Below are positions 54,847-64,000 of a stretch of 64,000 bases of DNA, in pieces. Numbering within the stretch: position 1 is the first letter of the stretch; each line of letters begins with the position of its first letter. The DNA is from Homarus americanus (Eukaryota > Arthropoda > Malacostraca > Decapoda > Nephropidae), in NCBI RefSeq assembly GCF_018991925.1, contig NW_024729645.1, forward strand, positions 558,001 through 622,000. Direction: 5' to 3'. The notes below the pieces were generated by a model. That model saw only the letters and a program-made list of their open reading frames with translations, was not told where the DNA came from and did not search any database. Both the position numbers and the translations under genes were made by a program.

Positions 54847-55337
54847 CCATATAATTCTGTTCTATAAAATACCCAGTTAATAAACAGTTCAAGGTCATCC
54901 AATATGATGTATAATATATCTATGATTTAGTTGGCCAAACTGCCTTTAAATCACCTAACATAAACACTAGTGACTCTATATGTATAACCTTCTACATGGC
55001 CTTCTGCAGGTACGGTGCTATGGGTGGTGAGATGAGTAAGAAGAGTATCGACGTGTACAGTGTGTTATCCTTGGTGTTGTTTACTTCCTTCCTCACCTAC
55101 CTCATCTACTTCTACCTGTCTACTCTAGAGACTGAGGAGGAGGAGATAGGTGGTGTTATTGGTGTCCGCTCTATAAGGTCATCTGACACAGCTATCGCCA
55201 TCCTGGACGACGTGACCAACGCCTTCGAGAGATGGGCGACCTTTGAGTACCTCTTGCCTCGGGAACTGGAGGAGGAAGAAGAGGAGGAGGAGGAGGAGGA
55301 GGAGGAGGAGGAGGAGGAGGGGGAGGAGATGTTCTGA
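53571..55337 (+). CDS. Gene E: Asn/Gly-rich single-pass membrane protein with poly-Glu tail
   Basis: Exon 1 contributes only ATG (53571-53573) before GTAAGT. Exon 2, 54129-54730, begins IMWFVLMGVVLVGGGVAIG after TTATTGCAG (phase 0), completing a signal peptide. Exon 3, 55010-55337, is joined through GG|GTAAAT and TTCTGCAG|G in phase 2. The product has 310 residues. The ectodomain is Asn/Gln/Gly/Arg-rich with degenerate FNGGRLNGRLDHRGSNGRL-type repeats. Helix VLSLVLFTSFLTYLIYFYL (about 217-238) aligns position by position with genes D and F. The tail contains DDVTNAFERWATFEYLLP (about 268-285) and ends in about 18 Glu from (GAG)n. Frames and splice sites agree throughout. An ATTAAA at about 55612 could end the transcript. 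Family unrecognised; clear paralogue of D and F. Confidence 0.82.
53636..53701. repeat. Perfect interstitial telomere-like (AACCT)13
   Basis: About 13 exact CCTAA units inside intron 1 of gene E, followed 50 bp later by the AGGGTGTTTTAATCTTCA motif that also follows the CCTAA block at 15.8-16.0 kb. Confidence 0.95.
54769..54846. repeat. (ATCT)n-(GTCT)n in gene E intron 2
   Basis: A compound tetranucleotide run starting about 40 bp after the phase-2 donor. Confidence 0.95.
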
Positions 55338-55339
55338 GT

Positions 55340-55470
55340 GCCTGATAATGGATGAGCCTTAGAGTACCTCTTCGCTGTGTTGTGGATGAAGGAGGAAAGG
55401 GTGAGAAGGAGGAGGAGGAGGAGGAGGAGGAGGAAGGAGTGAGGAGAAGGAGAGGAAGGAGTGAGTGGAA
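55340..55470 (+). repeat. Decayed duplicate of gene E 3' end
   Basis: GAGTACCTCTT recurs at 55362, 117 bp after its copy in the tail motif (55245), again followed by a GAG-rich run. The second copy lies beyond the stop and has lost the RW codons. Confidence 0.6.
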
Positions 55471-56097
55471 GAAGGAGGAAACAGAAAATGGAGGTACTGT
55501 ACACTGACCATAGAAACGAAGAGACACAAAAAAAGGCTTGTTAGCTTATAATGTAAAGTCTATATATATAAAAAAACTGTTTTAAACTGTAATGTTGTGA
55601 ATCACGACCACATTAAAGAGGCATTAAATACAATACTCATCTTTATCTTTATCTATCTATCTTCCTCTTCCTTCTAACCCTCTCCCCTCTCTCTCTCTCT
55701 TTCTCTGTGCACATGTCAACAAACACCTCCCTTTCTCATGTCTGACTCTATTATTAACACGTACCTGGTTGTTGATTTACTGTTTTCATACCTGAGTGAC
55801 TACAAGTTCTCCTGTAATGTATATCAAGTTATCCAATTATCCTCACATCAAAGTAAACTAGAAGGCATTATTATATCCTCATCTGTATATTATAATAACT
55901 AACTTCATATTTTGTATTTTTTATGATATGTTTATATTCAGTTAAAATAAATTCACTATAGATAGGTATAAGGAAATGTTACGTATGGTATTGTATGAGA
56001 TGTCTTCGGGAGATAGTCTATAATTAAGATGTCTTCCGAACAGTCAATTATAGGGGAACACTAACTTATTAACCCACTTTTAGATTCACAGGTGTTG

Positions 56098-56175
56098 TAT
56101 GTATGTATGTATGTATGTATGTATGTATGTATGTATGTATGTATGTGTGTATGTATGTATGTATGTATGTATGTA
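56098..56175. repeat. (ATGT)n microsatellite
   Basis: About 19 units with one TGTG interruption. The flanking DNA from 55480 to 56700 is AT-rich with no gene recognised. Confidence 0.95.
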
Positions 56176-56710
56176 TTGGACAATTGTGTATGAGACCATT
56201 ATGTAATATATTCAATGTATGAATAAGTTTAAATAAAATCTTATTCACTGAGACGGCTTTCCATTTTCTATGATTAGCAGGAATTCTTATGGTAAAAAAA
56301 AATGGTAAGATACTTCATTTTCGAGTAGAGCAACGAAACTATGTATAGTGGTAGCTGAAGTGATTCTAACATGATTAAAGGTCGGAACCCAGTTGAAATA
56401 TGTCCTTAATTGATTCTAATTGACCTTAATTAGCCCAAATCACTATATCGGCCAATTATTGAGCTAGAGACTCCGTTTTTAGCTCAATCGAAAGGAAATT
56501 GTCGAGTTATTGAGGGTAGAGCAATTTAGTTTTGAGCTATAAACAAGTTTAGTGCCTGAAATAGCCAAAAAACGTGACGGCGCTCACTCACGACTCGGTA
56601 TGTATGAATCAGGAGTTATGACAAGTTCTGAACCTGGTCATCTAGAGGCGTCACACATAACCAAGACTCGCTATATATAACAAGTTGCAGATGCATCTTT
56701 ATTCTAGTTG

Positions 56711-57920
56711 ATGAGTACAGAGTTCGAGTCATCCAACGTCCCAGAGTTTGAGCAATGGTCACAGGAACATGCAGAGAACTCACCGAACAAATTCTGGTTG
56801 GAAGTTTCTGGTGTACAGTATATGTCCGACCCATGAGAGAACATGATTTTGACTTGTTCCGGTGAAGCCTACAGCTGAGTGGGTTACCTGGATCTTTCTC
56901 TTCGATCATCCCATGTACTCGAGATTGGTCTTCATTCAGCTTATAGGTTGGAGAAACATTGTGGATTTTAACCCAGAGGTGATCCATCTTCTCTATAAAG
57001 GAATTTTCACGATTAAGAAGACTGAGAAGTAATTCAGTTCTCTGCACCTTGACCAGACGCACGAACAGTTAAATGATGATATGAAGAATAATGGAGGATT
57101 GTCAGGATTTGTCAGCGATCCCAATGTTCTGAAACGATACTTGGTGTTTGAACCCCTCATCACCAGATTGTTGAAGCAGTTTGAAGAGGAAGCAAGAGAA
57201 GCTTCTAGATTACCAGATACCAAGCACCATTCAGAAACTGCCTATATGGAAGGTCGATTTCACAGTGATGTCGATAAGTTAACAAAGTACCTCAATGAAC
57301 AATAAAATCCTTTTTTCGAAGTATCTCACGTCAATGACCAAACCTTGTCACCAAATGAAAGCACCCGAAGCTGCTGAGAGTCTCGTGTACAAGATGGGAG
57401 AAATGGGTAAGGAGCAGCATCGTAAATTCCAGAGAGAAGTTTTTGTGGAGAGATCCAGAGCTGTTCTCTCGACTATCTATAAGAATAACATTGAACTTTT
57501 TTCTGATGGAAAGAGTAAATTTAAAACAACAGAAAACTCACTGAAGCAAACCAAAAAAAGTTACTCTATTCTGACACACTTGGTGACATCATCCACCCAT
57601 CGTGCAACAAGCCTCGAAGACCTCGTCGAGTGTTTGCCGGAGCATTGTGAGTGACTGGCTCTGATGTACCCAACAACATTGACTGCAATGTTCTTGATGA
57701 TGAATTTGTGATACAGTCAATGATGCCTCGCCCAGGACACAAATCATGTAGAGATTATGTCCTGAATATATTTTTACCGGAGATAAAGAAACTGTTAGTA
57801 AATCATGACAGAGTCGACATTGTGTTTGATCGCTATCTGGAAAGAAGCATAAAAGTGTGACCCGTGAGATGAAGAGACAGGATCCGCGTTACAATGCTTC
57901 ACCGATAACTTCAGGTTATT
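56711..57920 (+). pseudogene. Decayed copy of a dispersed invertebrate protein-coding repeat
   Basis: The plus strand carries consecutive coding-like blocks in changing frames. 56711 opens with a block containing FEQWSQEHAENSPNKFW. About 56970-57300 holds HLLYKGIFTIKKTEK, a stop, FSSLHLDQTHEQLNDDMKNN and GGLSGFVSDPNVLKRYLVFE. About 57350-57655 holds APEAAESLVYKMGEMGKEQH. 57651-57860 holds MMPRPGHKSCRDYVLNIFLP and VDIVFDRYLERSIK. The order and spacing of these motifs (an A-H-E-Q-like block followed by GG-x-GL, a GNPF-like block, then the VDIVFDRYL block) recall a large group of uncharacterised, often multicopy proteins in cnidarians, molluscs, fish and crustaceans. At least two stops and three frame changes show it is dead. 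The open minus-strand frame at 56616-57062 is its shadow. Element class unknown to me. Confidence 0.65.
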
Positions 57921-57940
57921 CTTAAGCTCATTTGAAGCAT

Positions 57941-57941
<1 letters not shown>

Positions 57942-58015
<74 letters not shown>

Positions 58016-58214
58016 TCCCTCTGTGTACATGACTGTTATGTACACACACCTGTCCACACGAGGAAGCAGGTGTGGTAGTTGTGTAACACCTCATCAACAC
58101 TACCTGCTTCAAGTAGAATCACCCAGAAAACAGAAAACGAAAATGGAGTAGAATTTAAAAAAAAAATCCTGAAAAATTAAACATACAGAAATACTAATTA
58201 GTAAAGATACCAGG

Positions 58215-58269
<55 letters not shown>

Positions 58270-58348
58270 CAGAGTACCGGGTATGTATGTAATTAATAGA
58301 TGGTAATATGACTAGATGTCAATAGAATGAATATATAATATGTGTGTT

Positions 58349-58407
<59 letters not shown>

Positions 58408-58932
58408 TTTGAAGACAGAGCTGAAACTTTGGAAAGGAGTTAAGGAGTTGTGGGTGGTCTTGGAGATGGTCAGCCATTATATCTTACACATCTACCCAGG
58501 CGAGGCTGAGTAACATAACTAGTATATATAATTACATAGTTCTCCTGTTATGATACTTATATTTTTATTTTTTCCAATGTAGATTAATCCCAAACTAAGA
58601 ACCTTGTCTCTCTCTCTCTCTCTCTCTCATAATAATAAAAAAAAAATCCTTCTCTCAGTTACGTAGGAAAATAAAACTGATTGAGGTTACCCATACATAC
58701 AGGAGAGGGGGCAGGTGCAGGAAAACAGACCAAGCATATCATTGTTTATCGTCTTTTCTCCCTTCTCCTTTCTCCCTTCATTAACATCCCATTTCTTCTC
58801 CTTCTTCTACACCTTCTTCCTTCCATCTTCACTACTGTCCACACCTTCCCTTCCCTTCACTGACAAGAATCTATTAAGTTTATATCAACAAATATACTTG
58901 CTTGGTCACATGTACGTAAAATTATACCGACA

Positions 58933-58980
<48 letters not shown>

Positions 58981-59032
58981 ATTATCTATCGCCGATGTTT
59001 GACTAACTGTACTCTAGCGGCCAACAGGTAGG

Positions 59033-59081
<49 letters not shown>
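57942..59081. repeat. Microsatellite cluster: (AC)n, (ATAG)n, (GT)n, (AC)n, (CAGA)n
   Basis: (AC)n 57942-58011, (ATAG)n 58216-58270, (GT)n 58349-58405, (AC)n 58930-58978, (CAGA)n 59034-59081. The sequence between them shows no coding support. Confidence 0.95.
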
Positions 59082-59389
59082 GTTATTGACAGATTGAGAA
59101 ATGCATAGATAGATTACAATGGCCTATAGATATGAATGAAAATACACCATCAGTCATCACTTCTTTTTACATCTGTCTCATTGTCTTGTGATTTCTGTCT
59201 GTCTGTCTGTCTGTCTCTTCTTCGCTTGGGTCCTCCTACAACACGTCTTCACAACCTCGTCAGATCACAACGTATCACAACACCCTATACTGTCCTCACA
59301 CGTCATGGTTCGATTATTCCAACATCAACCCAATATCACTGACGCCCATACAAGACAATGATATAATTAGTCATCCTTTAAGACACATT

Positions 59390-59635
59390 AAACCATGATT
59401 TTGGTCCAAATTCTCACCTTTATCGTCAATGTATACACACAATCTCCTCGGAAACAGACAGTGCTATTCTGATTCCGTGATTACATTTTAAAAGGTAATG
59501 TTTGCCAGAATTTCCGCCTTCGTCATCAATGTCAACAGAACCTTACGGGCAAAATAGAGCTATACCACACTCTTTAAGGGCATTTCCTCGTGATTTTGGC
59601 TAGAATTTACACCTTTATGATCACAATAGTTGGAC
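59390..59635. repeat. Three diverged tandem copies of a roughly 100-bp unit
   Basis: Each copy carries a GATTTTGGYYMRAATTY-YCACCTTT-RTC-TCAAT core, at about 59398, 59502 and 59592, with 60-70 bp of looser similarity between cores. Confidence 0.5.
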
Positions 59636-60161
59636 GTACAAACAGACTAAGTAGAGTTCGAATCTATACATCAGTGTGGTAGAAGATTTAGTGCTGGGTG
59701 GTAGTGGTAGTGGTGGTGGACGTCTTTCTGCAGATACTGTGGTAAGGTATTGTGTTTACTGCTCGCCTTCCTCACCTCACTGATGGAAGTTCTATGAGAG
59801 TGAGGGATATATTACCCCCCCCCCCCAAAGAGTAGGTAAACTTCTTGATCATTCTTGTTATTCCATTTTTGTCTGTGGTATAAATTAAAGGTGGATGAAT
59901 TTCTATGTCTGTTTGGTTTGTGTGTCTGTATTTCTGTATGTCTGTCCGTTCTTCTGCCCGTCTATCCAGGCATAGGTGTCGTATATCCCTTAATTCATCT
60001 GTACGTCAACTTGTCACTACGTCCGTCCGTCTGTGCGTCACGTCGCCCTGATTAAGTTTACAGAGTTCTACGTTAAGTTTTGATAAAGTGTTTATTTAGG
60101 TCTGAAATTAGTTACAATGTCTTGCTTAATTGTCAAAGTGTAAAGCTATTAAGACGGTGAT

Positions 60162-60164
<3 letters not shown>

Positions 60165-60220
<56 letters not shown>
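60165..60220. repeat. (GA)n before gene F exon
   Basis: About 28 GA units ending roughly 30 bp before the acceptor of the Gly/Tyr exon. Confidence 0.95.
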
Positions 60221-60224
<4 letters not shown>

Positions 60225-60251
60225 TCACCCATACCTTGTACACACCCACAG

Positions 60252-60564
60252 GTAATATGGTTGACCAGGCGGCAGTACTCAACCGAGATGGTGGATATGG
60301 CCATGACAACGGTTATGGTGGTTATGGTGGTGGCTATGGTGGTTATGGAGGTGGCTATGGTGGTTATGGAGGTGGCTATGGTGGTTATGGAGGTGGCTAT
60401 GGTGGTATAGTCGGAAGGTAAGTAGTTTATGGTTGTTATAATGAATATGGTTATGGTGGCTGTAACAATTGCTCATGGAAGTTACAATGGTTATGGTGCA
60501 ATGGTAGAGGGTAAAGACCAATTATGGTGGCTATGGTGGAGGATGAAGACGAGTTATGGTAGAC

Positions 60565-60603
<39 letters not shown>

Positions 60604-60608
60604 CAGAC

Positions 60609-60671
<63 letters not shown>

Positions 60672-61297
60672 AAGAAAATAATATTAACTAAAGAAATTAT
60701 TCGTAAATAAATGAAGAAATTGATAAAAAAAATGAATAAATAAATAAATGACTAAATACATATAAAAATAAAAAGACTGAATAAATACATTATTATTTAA
60801 AGTAACAAAGAAACAAAAAATTAATCTACTCTTAGTCGTTCAAAGTTTGTTAATAAAAGATCATTAACGCCATTTTTTTTTTTTTACAGTTTTATAAAAT
60901 TTATTCTTGATAATTTGTCAGTTATGCGGTGTTATTGTTCTTCTTGATTTTTGTTCTATGTAAAATATAACATTGAGTTTTGTGTAAATTTAAGCTGAAA
61001 AAAAAAAATATATGTATCTAAATATTATTGTCATCACACAGGCCAGAGAATCATGTGGTGTCTGTGTTAGCGATGGCGTCATTCTTCAGTGTGATGACCT
61101 ACCTGATATGGTGGTGTCTTACCCACGAGGGCCTGTGTCCACCTACACCACCACCAACAACAACACCATCACCATCACCACCACCACCACCACCACCACC
61201 ACCAGCTGTCACCGCCTCCACTCTCAACTATATCAACTTGGCTGCTAATAGATGGGGGTCTAGATACGAAGTTAGGCCTAGACCAGCGGTAGCATGA
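60252..61297 (+). CDS. Gene F: Gly/Tyr-rich single-pass membrane protein (5' exon not found)
   Basis: The exon 60252-60417 follows CACCCACAG in phase 1, reads NMVDQAAVLNRDGGYG and then repeats of GGYGGGY, and ends at AG|GTAAGT (phase 2). The exon 61042-61297 follows ATCACACAG|G and encodes PENHVVSVLAMASFFSVMTY then LIWWCL, the helix, a short Pro/Thr run of CCA codons, and NRWGSRYEVRPRP before TGA. The two visible exons give 140 full residues. A signal-peptide exon ending in phase 1 must lie upstream of 60250 but I could not identify it; the internal ATG at 60257 would leave the protein without a signal. Helix and RW motif align with genes D and E. An AATAAA lies at 61433-61438. GGYGG repeats are common in arthropod cuticle and eggshell proteins but do not prove that role. 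Confidence 0.68.
60563..60671. repeat. (ATAG)n in gene F intron
   Basis: About 26 units with a short ACAG interruption. The intron also holds decayed Gly/Tyr repeat DNA at 60420-60545 (GGTTATGGTGG-type), evidence that the coding repeat once extended further or was duplicated. Confidence 0.9.
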
Positions 61298-61299
61298 GC

Positions 61300-61651
61300 A
61301 ATCAACGGCGCCTGGCGTTATTCTCCTTTGGACATCGATTCTATGGTAGTTAATTTAGTTTAAGTAAAATATTTTTTTACTGCATTTTTTAGTTCTGTGA
61401 TGTTCATGAGTTTCTTTTTCTTCAAGTTAAAAAATAAATTAGATCACTAAATAGAGAAGTTTGCCCTCATTTTATTGACGAGTGGCGCCACGGCCTCGCT
61501 GTAGCAACTCTGAGTAGAATAGTAAAATTTTCCTCTTCAAAAATATGTGTTGGTCTACGTGTAAGTAAATATCTCATTATGTATTTAAGTGTATAATTAA
61601 GTGTGTGTATGAGTCTAATAATGTCTGTATTTACTTGTCAATGTGTTTATG

Positions 61652-61714
<63 letters not shown>

Positions 61715-61997
61715 CTGTGCTGTAGTTATGTATAAACGTATGTCAGTAGTTACATATATGCATGTCTGTATTTATGTGTGTACACGAAAAAAATTAATTG
61801 TGTACGTAAAAATAACTGTCTGTATGTATCATCTTTATGACTGTATGTACTCACGAAGGCGCTGTATCTCCCTGTGACGTTATAAGTAAATTACTATGTC
61901 AACTAGTTAATACCATCAACCCCTTTCTTATGTTAGCAATGACTTTTTATAATAAATTACTGTTCCATAATTGCCAGTAAAGATATTAGTGTTATTA

Positions 61998-62032
<35 letters not shown>

Positions 62033-62490
62033 GTTGTTATTGTTGTTATTCTTATTATTACTGTTGTTATTATTTCTAGAGGCTTGTAAATTAAAGAAAC
62101 AATATTAAAAGCTATATAGGCTTATATTATAATACAATGGAAGGTTATATCTATACAGTTCTAGTGTATAATAAAATATATAAATCTTTGTTAAAAACTT
62201 TCTATTTCCATTAACTATTATATTTGTTTATTCATGACGAAATATCCTCAAAGAATATTAATATTAAGTGATGAATACAGGTACAAAAAAACTGGTTCTC
62301 AACTACATATAAAGTATAAGTATGTGCTTCGTAAATCGTAATGTCTTTTACAAATGAGAATAAATAAAGAGAAAAGTAAATATAGTACACAAATGGCTAA
62401 ATAAATTAATGTATGGATAAGTGTATGATTTTAATAAAGTCAATAAACATCAATTAGTTGCCATACATACTCTACAAAAACAGAATGACA
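61300..62490. other. Convergent intergenic region between genes F and G
   Basis: 3' flanks of F (plus) and G (minus). (GT)n at 61657-61710 and (ATT)n at about 61990-62055. For gene G, ATTAAA read on the minus strand near 62435 is a candidate poly(A) signal. No gene in between. Confidence 0.5.
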
Positions 62491-62493
62491 GAT

Positions 62494-63871
62494 TTAAACC
62501 AACAGATAGACGAGGTATACCACCAGGGAGCAGACCACTAGCGTACCCAACAAGTTAAACCCTAAAAGCGAGTCTGCCCCAAAAGTTCTAGCAAGTCTCC
62601 GTTTTCTTCGAGTGTGTTGCAGGGGGGACGATGTTGGGGCACCAGGGAGGTCGTATTGAGTTCTTTCTGGTCTGCTGTTTCTGTCTGGGACCGGAATGGG
62701 ATTTTGGTATGGATTTTGGGGCTCATCTTCATCTTGGTAGTATCCTGAGAGATATTCTCCTTTGTAGTCAACCATTTCATCATCTTCGAAACAACTGCTG
62801 ACAATTTCAAGCATCTTTCCTGCCGGTGAACTTGTCCCAAGGCTGATAAATTTTGACAGGAATTCTCCTCCATCAAGGAATCTATGGCTGGCCTCCAGTA
62901 ACGTCGCGTCCGAGTAGCTATTACGAACTATTTTCTCCAACCATTTGCCTCCAATGAACGGTACAGAAGTGAAGATGCAACTGAGTACTCGTTCTACTTC
63001 GTCAGGTGAATCCTGTATCTCCTCGTGTTCGTATTCCATTGTTCTTTTATCAACATTTATAAAATTCATCAACTCGGGCTCGTCTCCATCTTGAGGTGAG
63101 TCGGTTTCCGTGTGAGAAGGTCCTTCCTCGGCGTCCTTGTCAGGGTTCCTTATGGAGTCGTTGATAGAAGAGGAGGAGGATGGACAGCGAGGGTCGTCGT
63201 GAAGACATTGAGGACCTGGTGGGGCTGAAGAGTCTCCGACGGGTGTAGGAGCGTCCCCCGCCGCTGGTGTAAGACAAACAAGCAGCAGCAGCACACACCC
63301 TGCAGGCAAGAGGACAGTAACGGTCAATAGCAAGTAATATTGATTATGTGTTATTAAAGAAAAACTAAGAGAGGGAGAAAGAGAGAGATAATTTACATGA
63401 TTTACTAAAGGAAAGGTCAAATCCGTAGAGATAATACTGTTCAGAATTAATTATAACATATGTTTACTAAATATACATGTTGTGGCTAAACTGAGTAAAA
63501 CAGTTTATAAATATCCATATAAACATTAATATAACTCTAGCAACAAAGTCCAAAGCCCGAATCATTGCCACTATTTAACTATCTTTTGCCAAGCATAAAC
63601 ACATACAAATATCTAATTAATAAGTAACTTTGAATACTATTTTATCTTTAATTACTCTATTATTATAATGATTGATACACAAATCGACATGTCAAACTGC
63701 TAGTAAGAAAAATGACTGGTTTTTAATCATTATTTTTTTTTTACCTACTGTCCAATCACTTTCCTCACTAACACACAAACTGATTCACTTACCATTAACA
63801 AAAGTCAGGTAACTCAGTGTCTTCTTCACACCCGTTGGTTCATTGTGTCTCATTCTTAACACAGGCGTCAT
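62494..63871 (-). CDS. Gene G: secretory protein with C-terminal TM anchor and dibasic site
   Basis: Two minus-strand exons, 63871-63793 and 63299-62494, joined in phase 1 through AATG|GTAAGT and CTTGCCTGCAG. The product has 294 residues. An in-frame stop precedes the ATG; a second ATG at 63853 is also possible. The join forms a signal sequence with core SYLTFVNGCVLLLLVCLTPA and likely cleavage after AAG. The ectodomain is Pro/Ser/Asp/Glu-rich with an early Cys pair (CLHDDPRC), then a structured-looking segment around LEKIVRNSYSDATLLEASHR. RRKRR (about 257-261) is a possible furin site directly before the terminal helix LLGFNLLGTLVVCSLVVYLV; the protein ends inside or just after the helix, so it has no cytoplasmic tail. 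Opposite in strand to D-F and only distantly similar. Good splice sites and composition support the model. Confidence 0.75.
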
Positions 63872-63904
63872 TCTTCACAACCACACGTCAACTACACGTC
63901 AACT

Positions 63905-63949
63905 CAATGACTGGGGAGCGAAGGGGGAAGGAGGGAGTGGATTTTTATC
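63905..63949 (-). promoter_or_regulatory. Putative core promoter of gene G
   Basis: On the minus strand GATAAAAATCC at about 63949-63940 is TATA-like, and CCAGTCATT about 30 bp downstream resembles an arthropod initiator. The implied leader to the ATG at 63871 is about 40 nt. Confidence 0.4.
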
Positions 63950-64000
63950 TTGGATGGCGTTGAAGTCACCAACAGCGGGCAATGATCTAGTACAGTGGAT

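Noticed and set aside
56616..57062. 148-codon minus-strand ORF
   Set aside because: Antisense shadow of the pseudogene whose coding-like blocks read on the plus strand.

Overview
The window looks like nuclear DNA of an arthropod, most likely a decapod crustacean. This is inferred from AT-rich intergenic DNA, very dense microsatellites ((AC)n, (AAT)n, (GA)n, (ATAG)n), many minisatellites, interstitial blocks of the arthropod telomere unit TTAGG/CCTAA, GT-AG introns and widely spaced genes. There is no sign of bacterial, viral or organellar organisation, and no recognisable housekeeping gene.

The main content is seven genes that share one architecture: a signal peptide, a low-complexity or repeat-rich extracellular segment, one transmembrane helix and a variable cytoplasmic tail. 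Gene A (about 0.3-4.0 kb, minus) is Ser/Asn/Thr/Arg-rich. Gene B (26.0-26.7 kb, minus) is short. Gene C (37.5-43.3 kb, plus) is a 1035-residue Ser/Pro/Thr-rich protein. Gene D (47.9-51.6 kb, plus) is Gly/Tyr-rich. Gene E (53.6-55.3 kb, plus) is Asn/Gly-rich with a poly-Glu tail. Gene F (60.2-61.3 kb, plus) is Gly/Tyr-rich. Gene G (62.5-63.9 kb, minus) carries a dibasic cleavage-like site just before a C-terminal helix. D, E and F are clear paralogues: their helices align residue by residue and all three have a tail motif RW-x3-EY or close to it. A, B, C and G are more distant and are placed by architecture, helix character and gene structure. I do not recognise the family. Tiny first coding exons (only ATG in E, ATG plus one codon in C) that interrupt the signal peptide recall arthropod cuticular-protein genes, so an apical-matrix or cuticle role is a reasonable guess, not a finding.

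Layout: 0-4 kb, a SINE and gene A. 4-26 kb, no confident gene; satellites at 8.2, 9.6-10.9 and 14.2-15.2 kb, a pair of Tc1/mariner-like MITEs at 12.8 and 15.5 kb, telomere-like repeats at 15.8-16.0 kb and several foldbacks. 26-27 kb, gene B. 27-37 kb, mostly repeats with three weak candidate exons. 37-64 kb, the gene-dense part (C to G), interrupted by a 1.8-kb 33-bp satellite, a 0.7-kb 20-bp satellite and, at 56.7-57.9 kb, a decayed copy of a dispersed invertebrate protein-coding repeat.

All gene models were assembled by eye from reading frames and splice consensus; none has transcript support. Genes A and D contain frameshifts inside GC-rich repeats that may be real or may be assembly errors.
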